Origin: WHSM01 sp050701635
GTDB taxonomy: Bacteria > Actinomycetota > Actinomycetes > Mycobacteriales > Micromonosporaceae
Length of the DNA: 41,003 nt
Direction of reading: 5' to 3'
NCBI GenBank assembly: GCA_050701635.1
Contig: JBOGDF010000003.1
Span: forward strand, 1-41,003
The position numbers and the translations under genes were made by a program. Shown piece by piece: positions 25,389-32,409 of this stretch (its first letter is position 1; every line of letters starts with the position of its first letter). Under the pieces are notes generated by a model, which was given only the letters and a program-made list of their open reading frames with translations, did no database searches and had not been told where the DNA came from.

Positions 25389-25684
25389 AGCCCCACTCTG
25401 CCACCCAGGCAGCGGGAGCTGGCCGGGCCCGGGCCGCACCGGCCCAGCAAAACCGGCGGACCCGTCCTAGGGCATCGGTGTCTGTGCATTCCCGGTGTTC
25501 CTGGACGTTTTGATCTCCACCTGTACGCCGGGAGCCCGCGGGCGTAGCGTGCCGGTAGCACAGCCAGCAACCTCATCCCACCAAGTTCTCATCACCGGAC
25601 ACCGAGGTCCGCCGAAATGATGAGGAGTTTCGGGGGCGTGCCTCACCGTGGCGGCGGTTCATCAGCTAGCCGCTGGAGGTCCCC
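25389..25684. other. Divergent intergenic region between the glycolate operon and the LVIVD genes
   Basis: This 296-bp gap holds promoters for both sides. TAGCGT near 25544 is a possible -10 for the rightward genes, and GGAGG sits just before ATG 25685. A GTGTTCCTGG string near 25494 loosely resembles the palindrome at 29556. No RNA gene or further coding region is convincing. Confidence 0.4.
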
Positions 25685-27535
25685 ATGCAGAGAACACTGT
25701 TGGCAGCACCGCTCGCCGTCGCGCTCGCCGCCGCGCTCGGAGGTGCCGGCCCCACGTGGGCCCATCCCGACGATCAGCACGGAGGAGCCGGAGGCCATCT
25801 CCCGGGGTCGAGCGAGAACGTCGAGCTCGTCGGTCAACTGACGGTCAGCGGCGCCAGCGGCGCGGACAAACCGGGCCATATCGCGGACGTCGCCTCTCAC
25901 CGCGACTTCGCCTACCTCGCCGCCCGGCGGCTCAACACCAGCCCGTGCGGCGTCGGTGGCTTCTACACCGTCGACATCTCCGATCCCGCGAACCCGACCG
26001 AGGTGAGCTTCACGGCGTTCCCGCTCGGGACGTACCCGGGCGAAGGTATGCACGTGATCGAGGTCAACACCCCGGCGTTCAAGGGCGACGTACTGGTCAC
26101 CAACAACGAGAACTGCGGCGTGCCCGGAAGCCAGGGCGGCATCTCGCTGTACGACGTCACCGACCCGCACCACATCGCGGCGCTCGCGGTCGGGTTCGGA
26201 GACCGGACCCCGCTGACCGGGAACCGGGCACACACGTACCACAGTGCGTTCGGCTGGCAGGCGGGCAAACGCGCCTTCGTGATGGCCGCTGACAACGAGG
26301 AACAGGCCACCCTCGACGTCGAGATCATCGAGATCACCGATCCGCGGAACCCGGTGTTCCTCCGGGAGACCGGCTGGAACGACTGGCCGGCCGCGACCTC
26401 GTTCGGCCTCGGCGACACCGTGTTCAACCACGACTTCCAGGTCAAGAAGGTCAGTGGCCACTACCTCGGCCTGCTGTCGTACTGGGATCTGGGGTGGGTG
26501 ATCCTGAATCTGGACGACCCCGCCAACCCGGTGTTCGTACGCGACTCGAGGCACCCGTCGCCGGACCCGCTGCTCGGCTTCGAGCCACCCGAGGGCAACT
26601 CCCACCAGGGCGAGTGGAGCCACGACAACGAGTTCATCATCGGCACGGACGAGGACTTCTCGCCCACCCGGCTGGACTTCCAGATCACGACCGGGCCGCA
26701 CGCCGGTCGGTACGGTGCGGGCCAGTTCGGCTGGACCATACCGATCAGCCAACTGCCGAACGGTGAGTTCACCGGCAACACGGTCTGGGGCGGTACGGGC
26801 TGCGTGGAAGACACCGACGGCAACGGCGTCTCTGACCGGGACGAGGTGCCACCGAAGTCCGCGACCGGCGCCGAGATCGTGGTGTTCACCCGCGGCACCT
26901 GTTTCTTCTCGATCAAGGTCGAGTCCGGTCAGCTCGCCGGCTATGACAAGGCGATCGTGATCCAGAGCCACGCGGGGAGCCGCGGTGGCCAACTGGCCGA
27001 CGGCTTCTTCTGCGGCGGCCAGGGTCACGCGTTCGACATCACCTCGTCGGCGATCTGCATCGGCCACCGAGCCGGCCACCTGCTGTTCGACGATGCCCCG
27101 AACTACACCGGGCCGGACGGGCAGGACATCCCGCTCGGCACGCTCGGCGCGTCGGTGCTCGCGAAGAGCGCGTTCGACGGTTGGGGCACCGTGCACCTGC
27201 TGAACGGCCGGACCCTGGCCGAGATCGACAACTACGCGGTTCCGGAAGGCATCGACCCGGCGTTCCAGACCGGGTTCGGCGTGCTGTCCGTCCACGAGGT
27301 CGCGATGGACAAGGCGGAGAACCTCGCCTACCTGTCGTACTACGACGCCGGGATGCGGGTGGTGCGCTTCGGCGCCGGCGGTATGGAAGAGGTCGGCCAC
27401 TACATCCACGAAGACGGCAACGACTTCTGGGGTGTGCAGGCGCATCGGCTGCCGGCCGACCCGACCGAGACCACGTACATCCTCGGCAGTGACCGGGACA
27501 GCGGCCTGTGGATCTTCCGCTACACGGGCGACTGA
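25685..27535 (+). CDS. Secreted LVIVD-repeat (beta-propeller) protein with inserted PA-like domain
   Basis: This 616-residue protein has a Sec signal (about residues 1-26, ending TWAHP) preceded by GGAGG. Repeated units of the form GGFYTVDISDPANPTEV, ISLYDVTDPHHIAAL, VEIIEITDPRNPVFL and WVILNLDDPANPVFV are LVIVD repeats, which build a propeller. At about 373-387 a calcium-loop-like DTDGNGVSDRDE appears. It is followed by a protease-associated-like domain (about 390-480: IVVFTRGTCFFSIKVE, YDKAIVIQSH, IGHRAGHLLF) inserted before the last blades. The domain adds cysteines and may bind peptide. The substrate and role are unknown. It is followed after 94 bp by a second LVIVD gene. Confidence 0.85.
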   Translation: MQRTLLAAPLAVALAAALGGAGPTWAHPDDQHGGAGGHLPGSSENVELVGQLTVSGASGADKPGHIADVASHRDFAYLAARRLNTSPCGVGGFYTVDISDPANPTEVSFTAFPLGTYPGEGMHVIEVNTPAFKGDVLVTNNENCGVPGSQGGISLYDVTDPHHIAALAVGFGDRTPLTGNRAHTYHSAFGWQAGKRAFVMAADNEEQATLDVEIIEITDPRNPVFLRETGWNDWPAATSFGLGDTVFNHDFQVKKVSGHYLGLLSYWDLGWVILNLDDPANPVFVRDSRHPSPDPLLGFEPPEGNSHQGEWSHDNEFIIGTDEDFSPTRLDFQITTGPHAGRYGAGQFGWTIPISQLPNGEFTGNTVWGGTGCVEDTDGNGVSDRDEVPPKSATGAEIVVFTRGTCFFSIKVESGQLAGYDKAIVIQSHAGSRGGQLADGFFCGGQGHAFDITSSAICIGHRAGHLLFDDAPNYTGPDGQDIPLGTLGASVLAKSAFDGWGTVHLLNGRTLAEIDNYAVPEGIDPAFQTGFGVLSVHEVAMDKAENLAYLSYYDAGMRVVRFGAGGMEEVGHYIHEDGNDFWGVQAHRLPADPTETTYILGSDRDSGLWIFRYTGD

Positions 27536-27629
27536 CCCGTACCAGTTCAGGCGTGGACCGGTAGCCGAGCGAGGAGTTCGGCCACCGGTCCCGCCACCAC
27601 GTACCTCCGACCCCTGTGAGGTGAAGATC

Positions 27630-29003
27630 GTGAGAAGCACCCGTGCTGTCTTATCGGTCGCGGCGACCGTGCTCCTGGTAGGAGCGTGGTCGCCCGCGGC
27701 GTCGGCGGACCACAATGCCGACGAGCACAGTGGCAACGCCAAGCATCTGGCCAACATCCCCCGCTCCAGCGAGGTCGCGCTGGGCGGCCCGAGCTTCCAG
27801 TCCGACCTCGCCTTCACCGGCAAGTACGCGATCGCCGGCAACTACAACGGCTTCCGGGTCATCGACATCACCAACCCCGCGAACCCCACTGTGGTACGAG
27901 ACGTGTGGTGTCCCGGTCCGCAGAATGACGTGTCGATCTGGGGCGATGCCCTGGTGCTGTCGGTCGATACGGTGCTGACCAGCTCCAGCTGCACCGCCGC
28001 CCGGGCGGTGCCGCAGACCCTGGAGACCGGTTGGGAAGGGCTGCGGGTGTTCAGCCTCGCCGAGGTGCTCGCCACCGCGCCTGACCCGGACGGCTTCACC
28101 CGCCTCGAGCCGGCTGCGGCTATCTACACGGCGTGCGGCTCGCACACCCACACCGGCGTACCGGACGGGAACCGGGTACTGATCTACGTCTCGTCGTACT
28201 CGCTGCGGTCCGGACCCGACTGCGGCCCGCACGACGACCCGTCCGACACGCACAACCCCGTACACATGAAGATCTCTATCGCAGAGGTGCTCCCGAATGA
28301 TCCTGCCGGGTCGCACTTCGTGAAGACCTCGCCGATCGACATGCCGGTGTTCACGGACCTGGTGCCGTTCGGGTTCAACCCGCTCGGCGGCTGCCACGAC
28401 ATGCAGGCCTACCCGAGCAAGGGGCTGCTCGCTGCGGCGTGCGCCAGCGTCGGTCAGCTGTGGGACATCTCCGACCCGGAGAACCCACAGTCGCTCGATC
28501 CGCTGTGGCAGGTCGACGAGCCGGACGTGCAGTTCTACCACTCGGCCGCGTTCACCTGGGACGCCAACGTCGTGATCTTCGGCGACGAGGTGGTCTTCGA
28601 GAGCAACTGCAGCGGGCCACAAGGTCAGATCTGGTTCCACGGCAAGGGATCTGGCGACACCCTCGGGTCGTTCCAGATCCCGCGTGCGCAACCCGAGGAG
28701 CAGTACTGCTCGGCCCACATCTTCCACGTGCTGAAGACCAACCCAGGCGAGTACCGGCTGGTCTCCTCGTGGTACAGCGGTGGGGTCACCGTGGTCGACT
28801 TCACCGATCCGGCGCAGGCGACGGAGGTCGCGTACTACGACCCGGCACCGCCGCCCGGCGACAACGAGGGCCTGTGGTCGGCGTACGCGTACAACGGCTT
28901 CGTCTACAGCAACGGGCTGTTCCGCGGCTTCGACAGCTACTTCATCGCACCGGCGCGGGCCGGTGGCAAGAAGCTCACCACGTTCAACCCGCAGACCCAG
29001 TAG
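27630..29003 (+). CDS. Secreted LVIVD-repeat (beta-propeller) protein
   Basis: GTG 27630 is preferred because GAGGTGA lies five bases upstream; GTG 27621 is also in frame. The 457-residue protein has a Sec signal (cleavage near PAASADH). LVIVD units include GFRVIDITNPANPTVV, QLWDISDPENPQSLD and GVTVVDFTDPAQATEV. It is related to its neighbour but lacks the PA-like insertion and has its own paired cysteines. Tandem secreted LVIVD proteins suggest a cell-envelope or extracellular binding role; nothing catalytic is visible. Its 3' end is convergent with the LuxR remnant, 64 bp away. Confidence 0.87.
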   Translation: MRSTRAVLSVAATVLLVGAWSPAASADHNADEHSGNAKHLANIPRSSEVALGGPSFQSDLAFTGKYAIAGNYNGFRVIDITNPANPTVVRDVWCPGPQNDVSIWGDALVLSVDTVLTSSSCTAARAVPQTLETGWEGLRVFSLAEVLATAPDPDGFTRLEPAAAIYTACGSHTHTGVPDGNRVLIYVSSYSLRSGPDCGPHDDPSDTHNPVHMKISIAEVLPNDPAGSHFVKTSPIDMPVFTDLVPFGFNPLGGCHDMQAYPSKGLLAAACASVGQLWDISDPENPQSLDPLWQVDEPDVQFYHSAAFTWDANVVIFGDEVVFESNCSGPQGQIWFHGKGSGDTLGSFQIPRAQPEEQYCSAHIFHVLKTNPGEYRLVSSWYSGGVTVVDFTDPAQATEVAYYDPAPPPGDNEGLWSAYAYNGFVYSNGLFRGFDSYFIAPARAGGKKLTTFNPQTQ

Positions 29004-29067
29004 CGGATCTTCGGCGGTCCGGGGGACCCGTAACCCCGTCTCCCGGGCCGTCGACCATCACCCTCAC

Positions 29068-29530
29068 TTACGTTCCGAGCGCGCGGGACAGCAGGATCCG
29101 GCGATTGTGCGCGGAGGTCTTCTCGAAGATCGACTTGAGGTGGTCCTGCACGGTGTGCTCGGACAGGAACATCCGGCGCGCGAGCTCTCGGGTGTCGGAC
29201 CCCGCCATCAGGTGCATGAGCAGTTCGCTCTCCCGCGTGCTGAGCCCGAACGCCCTGGCGAACAACGTCGCCCGCTCGGTCTGCGAGGCCTCCTCGATGG
29301 TGACGGCGATGTTCGGCTCTCCGACCGGGTCCGCGTCGCCGATCCGCGCCGCACGCAGCATCACCCACAGGCCGTCCGCCAGGCACACGAGCCGATGGTG
29401 GGTTCTGGTCAACCACCTGACGGATCTCGGTGAGCAGCCGTGACCGCAGCGTCCTGGAATCGCCGCCCGACTCGCACATCCTTACCACGCGTGCCAGGGA
29501 CCGCGCGATCGACGCCGTTGGCCTGGCCAC
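29068..29530 (-). pseudogene. LuxR-family regulator remnant: N- and C-terminal parts joined out of frame, sensor domain missing
   Basis: From GTG 29530 the first ~40 residues (LARVVRMCESGGDSRTLRS, then LLTEIRQVV) match my recollection of the N-terminal helix of actinobacterial GAF-type LuxR regulators. Around 29410 the reading frame shifts. The other frame then gives the C-terminal part: IAVTIEEASQTERATLFARA and a complete LuxR helix-turn-helix (LSTRESELLMHLMAGSDTRE, then LFLSEHTVQDHLKSIFEKT-like residues), ending at TAA 29068. The roughly 150-residue sensor domain expected between them is absent. This looks like an internal deletion leaving an out-of-frame join. A short HTH-only protein from TTG 29412 could still be made. 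Confidence 0.7.
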
Positions 29531-29555
29531 GCTGGCGAGTCTATCGGGGCAAGAC

Positions 29556-29569
29556 CCCAGGTTCCTGGG
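29556..29569. promoter_or_regulatory. Perfect inverted repeat CCCAGG-TT-CCTGGG, operator candidate
   Basis: Two 6-bp arms flank TT in the gap between the LuxR remnant and the small operon starting at 29638. A possible -10 TAGCGT lies at 29593-29598, so the palindrome sits just upstream of where the -35 would be. This is the usual place for an activator site. Binding by the adjacent LuxR type is inference. Confidence 0.5.
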
Positions 29570-29637
29570 ATAGGCGGCGCTCGCCCGGCTACCTAGCGTG
29601 AGGGACAGCAGCACCCCTCAAGCCCAGGGAGTCACCA

Positions 29638-29948
29638 TGCCAACGCTCCACATCGAACACCCGATCGTCGACTTCGACGTCTGGACGGTCGCCTTTGAAC
29701 GGTTCGCCGAGATGCGTACGCGTCACGGCGTACGCGGGCACCGCGTCCTTCGACCCGTCGACGATCCCCAGTACGTCGTCATCGACCTGGACTTCGAGAC
29801 CACCCGCGCGGCGGAGAGCTTCCTGCGGTTCCTGCACCAGAACGTCTGGTCCTCCGCCGAGAACGCCCCCGCACTCGCGGGACGACCACAGACCAAGATC
29901 CTCGAGCTGGTCGAGGACACCGTCCGCGCACCCCTACGCCACTCCTGA
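29638..29948 (+). CDS. Small protein of probable dimeric alpha/beta-barrel type, unknown function
   Basis: ATG 29638 with AGGGAG upstream gives 103 residues. The sequence MPTLHIEHPIVDFDVWTVAF, RFAEMRTRHGVRGHRVLRP and YVVIDLDFETTRAAESFLRF has the strand-helix-strand pattern of antibiotic-biosynthesis-monooxygenase-like ferredoxin-fold proteins. WSSAENAPALAG is a strongly conserved-looking loop. No catalytic residue can be assigned. It is followed 11 bp later by a membrane protein gene and preceded by the palindrome and the LuxR remnant, which presumably once regulated it. Confidence 0.75.
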
Positions 29949-29959
29949 CAGGAGAGACC

Positions 29960-30403
29960 ATGTCCCACAGACTCACCGCCACGGGCATCGTGGTCAGCGG
30001 TGCCGTGGCGGCGATGCTGCTCGGCCCGAACGGACCACTCGGCGACTTCTGGCGTCCCATCGCCATGGAGCCGGCACCGGCCGGAGCCCAACTGGCCGGC
30101 CTCATCGGATCTCGGCTGGTCGAGGCGATCGGATTCGGCGCGGCCCTCGCCATCCTCGCCGTCGGCCGGCGCCTGTTCGTCAAGCTCACCCGGACACCCG
30201 GCACCGCCACCACCGCGCAGCTGGCGGCTGCCTGGCTGATCGGCTCGTGGTGGCCACACTCCGCGCTGCACATGCACTTCGGCCTCAGGGCCGACGCACT
30301 TGCCGGCCTCGAACTGGTCTTCCACGCCGGCTCGATCGTCGCCTTCGCGCTGCTCCTGTGGGCACTGATGCCGGTCCAGCCTCGTGCCGTACCAGAGCCT
30401 TGA
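29960..30403 (+). CDS. Four-helix membrane protein, unknown function
   Basis: ATG 29960 follows AGGAGAG at good spacing. The 147-residue protein has hydrophobic segments at about residues 7-22, 46-68, 84-104 and 113-138. The third contains WLIGSWWPHSALHMHFG, rich in His and Trp, which may line a binding site. I do not recognise the family. It is co-transcribed with the small upstream gene (11-bp gap) and convergent with the tail-collar operon. Confidence 0.75.
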   Translation: MSHRLTATGIVVSGAVAAMLLGPNGPLGDFWRPIAMEPAPAGAQLAGLIGSRLVEAIGFGAALAILAVGRRLFVKLTRTPGTATTAQLAAAWLIGSWWPHSALHMHFGLRADALAGLELVFHAGSIVAFALLLWALMPVQPRAVPEP

Positions 30404-30426
30404 ACCGGCGGTACGGGTTTGGCGCG

Positions 30427-30945
30427 CTACGGGCGCGACGGGAACACGCCTTGCAACGCGATGACGAAGTTCAGCGCCAAGTACGGCGACAGGTTGTTGT
30501 GTGGCACTCCGCCCCCGGTCGTCGCGATCGCCTGGGGAGACATGGCTACGGTCGAGGGCGTGCCGTACGGTCGCTCCGCCGTGGCGGCCCAGTTCTTGTT
30601 CTCGGGGCTGTTCTGCACCGGAAGGCCGGCACCGGTACGGGCCAGCGCGGCGTGGTCGTGGGCGGGCAGTTCGCTCTCTGTTAGCGTCACGGCGCTGCTG
30701 CCACCGTTCTCGCCGACGCCACGCAAGGTCAGGCCCGGCCCCTGGCCCTGGTGCATCGGCGCCCGGCCCTGCAGGTTGGGCAGCGCGAACGTGGTCTTGC
30801 CGTCCCCGCCGTACTGGGTGCCGAGCAGCGCGAACAGTGCGGTGTTCTGCGAGATCGGCAGCACCTGCCCGTTGCAGAACGCGAAGCCCCTGGGCGCGAA
30901 GTTGCAGCCCATCATGAAGATCTCGGCGACGAACGGGTCCGACAT
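30427..30945 (-). CDS. Phage tail collar-domain protein (MdpB-like), third of three
   Basis: This 172-residue protein starts MSDPFVAEIFMMGCNFAPRG. It has the tail-collar core FCNGQVLPISQNTALFALLG, QYGGDGKTTFALPNLQGR and APMHQGQGPGL, followed by a variable loop region and the end GGGVPHNNLSPYLALNFVIA. Tail-collar domains form trimeric knobs in phage fibres; stand-alone bacterial versions (microcystin-dependent-protein-like) have unknown function. It lacks a signal peptide. It lies 9 bp after its paralogue and is the last gene of the five-gene operon. No other phage structural gene is nearby. Confidence 0.93.
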   Translation of the reverse strand: MSDPFVAEIFMMGCNFAPRGFAFCNGQVLPISQNTALFALLGTQYGGDGKTTFALPNLQGRAPMHQGQGPGLTLRGVGENGGSSAVTLTESELPAHDHAALARTGAGLPVQNSPENKNWAATAERPYGTPSTVAMSPQAIATTGGGVPHNNLSPYLALNFVIALQGVFPSRP

Positions 30946-30954
30946 GTCAGGTTC

Positions 30955-31452
30955 CTAGTCTCGGGAAGGGAAGACGCCCACCAGCGCGATGCAGACGTTG
31001 AGGACGAGGTACGGCGTCATGTTGTCGTGCGGCTGGCCGCCACCGACGGTTGCGATGTTGTTGGGCGCCATGGTGGTGTTCGGGGCCGCGGCGTACAGCT
31101 GGGAGGGGGCGCCAGCCCACGCGTTGCCGACCGGGGAGGTGGCCGTACCGAGCTCGCTGCGGCCGTTGGCGGCGTGAGCGTGTGCCGGCAGCTCGTTCAC
31201 GGTGACCGTGTGCGTCTCCTCGCCGGCGCGCTGCCCCTGGCTGGTCCCCGCGCCGTGGTGCACGGGAATCCGGCTACGGAGGTCGGGCAACGCGAACGTG
31301 GTCTGGCCGTTGCCGCCGTACATGGTGCCGATCAGCGCGAACAGCGCCTGGTTCTGATTGATCGGCAGCAGCTGGCCGTTGCACTGGGCCCAGCCGCGGG
31401 GCGCGAAGTCGAAGGCGAAGATCTTGATCTGGGAAAGGAAAGGATCGGACAT
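30955..31452 (-). CDS. Phage tail collar-domain protein (MdpB-like), second of three
   Basis: ATG 31452 gives 165 residues beginning MSDPFLSQIKIFAFDFAPRG, parallel to the start of the third copy; a frame extension to 31500 lacks homology. The core is QCNGQLLPINQNQALFALIG, MYGGNGQTTFALPDLRSR and IPVHHGAG. The end is GGGQPHDNMTPYLVLNVCIA. The same PHxNMxPYLxLxxCIAL ending occurs in all three paralogues, so they derive from duplications while their middle parts diverged. No signal peptide is present. The gap to the preceding gene is 13 bp. Confidence 0.93.
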   Translation of the reverse strand: MSDPFLSQIKIFAFDFAPRGWAQCNGQLLPINQNQALFALIGTMYGGNGQTTFALPDLRSRIPVHHGAGTSQGQRAGEETHTVTVNELPAHAHAANGRSELGTATSPVGNAWAGAPSQLYAAAPNTTMAPNNIATVGGGQPHDNMTPYLVLNVCIALVGVFPSRD

Positions 31453-31465
31453 CGCAGCCTCGCGG

Positions 31466-32086
31466 TCAGTTCGGGAACGGGAAGATGCCGAACAGCGCAA
31501 TACAGAACGTCATCACGAGGAACGGCATCATGTTGTCGTGCGGCTGGCTACCGCCGGCCGGCGCCAGCGTGCTGCCCTCCATCGGGCTGAGCGGCGCCCC
31601 CGGGTTGGCGTACGCGTGGGCCGTGGCCGACGCCGCCCAGACCCCGTTGCCGGGTGCCGACTGGTTGCCGGCCTCGTTGCTGCAGCGGGCCAGGTGGGTG
31701 TGCGCCGGGATCTGGTTGACCGTCAGAGTGACGCTCTCGGTGCCGGCCATCTCGCCGATGATCCGGTTCGACAAGCCCGGGCCGGTGCCCTGGTGCATCG
31801 GCAGCCGGCTCTGCAGGTTCGGCAGTGCGAAGTTCTGCTCGCCGTCGCCGCCGTACGTGGTGCCGATGAGCTGGAACAGCGCGTCGTTCTCCGCGATCGG
31901 CATCAGCTGGCCGTTGCACAGCGCCCAGCCGCTCGGCGCGAAGTTGCCCGCGAAGATCATGATCTCCCCGAGGTACGGCTCCGACGACGCGAGCGCCGCA
32001 CCCGCGAACGGTGAGGTCAGCGGCAGCAGACCGCCGGCGGTGAGGGCGATCCCGGTACGCAGGACGTCTCGCCGGGTGAACTCCAT
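31466..32086 (-). CDS. Phage tail collar-domain protein with Tat-like signal, first of three
   Basis: ATG 32086 (AAGGGGG upstream) gives 206 residues. Unlike its two paralogues it begins with a twin-arginine signal: FTRRDVLRTGIALTAGGLLP, cleavage near GAALASS (about residue 34). The mature part has the collar core LCNGQLMPIAENDALFQLIG, TYGGDGEQNFALPNLQSR and LPMHQGTGPGL. It ends GGSQPHDNMMPFLVMTFCIA. Its start overlaps the stop of the DUF6916 gene as TGATG. Being Tat-exported it would cross the membrane folded, possibly carrying the unsignalled partners along; that is inference. Confidence 0.92.
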   Translation of the reverse strand: MEFTRRDVLRTGIALTAGGLLPLTSPFAGAALASSEPYLGEIMIFAGNFAPSGWALCNGQLMPIAENDALFQLIGTTYGGDGEQNFALPNLQSRLPMHQGTGPGLSNRIIGEMAGTESVTLTVNQIPAHTHLARCSNEAGNQSAPGNGVWAASATAHAYANPGAPLSPMEGSTLAPAGGSQPHDNMMPFLVMTFCIALFGIFPFPN

Positions 32087-32409
32087 CACTGCCCCCTTCG
32101 GATCAGGCGGTGGAACGCGGCCTCGTACACGATCTCGTCGCCGTCCCGGCCGACCGGGACCAGGAACAGGTCGAAGTCACCCAGCTCAGGGTGGGCGAGC
32201 GGATGCGTGCCCTGGCCGATGAACTCGGTCGCCGGCCCCCGGAAGTACAGCGCGAACAGCTCCATGCCGGACGGCGGTGCGTCGGGCTCGGCCACGTCGG
32301 CGAGCACCAGGCTCGTCGGCGGCTGGTGCCGTACCGCGAACAAGGTCTGCAGTTGCGCCTTGAAAGTGGCGGCGTGCATGTCGGCGAGGCTCATCCGGTG
32401 CCCTACCAT
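32086..32409 (-). CDS. DUF6916-type small protein
   Basis: ATG 32409 overlaps the stop of the giant surface-protein gene as TGATG, and its own TGA overlaps the next start in the same way. The 107-residue product (MSLADMHAATFKAQLQTLFA starts at an alternative ATG, 32394) is hydrophilic, with FALYFRGPATEFIGQGTHPL and FDLFLVPVGRDGDEIVYEA. The FRGP...LF-VP-G-D-xxxYEA pattern fits DUF6916, which I recall beside tail-collar triplets in other bacteria; that association should be checked. No signal peptide. It may be an assembly factor or a fourth component. Confidence 0.75.
   Translation of the reverse strand: MVGHRMSLADMHAATFKAQLQTLFAVRHQPPTSLVLADVAEPDAPPSGMELFALYFRGPATEFIGQGTHPLAHPELGDFDLFLVPVGRDGDEIVYEAAFHRLIRRGQ

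Noticed and set aside
30427..32086. Prophage or tailocin remnant suggested by tail-collar domains
   Set aside because: No other phage structural, lysis or integration gene is present, and the cluster is co-transcribed with a secreted bacterial surface protein.
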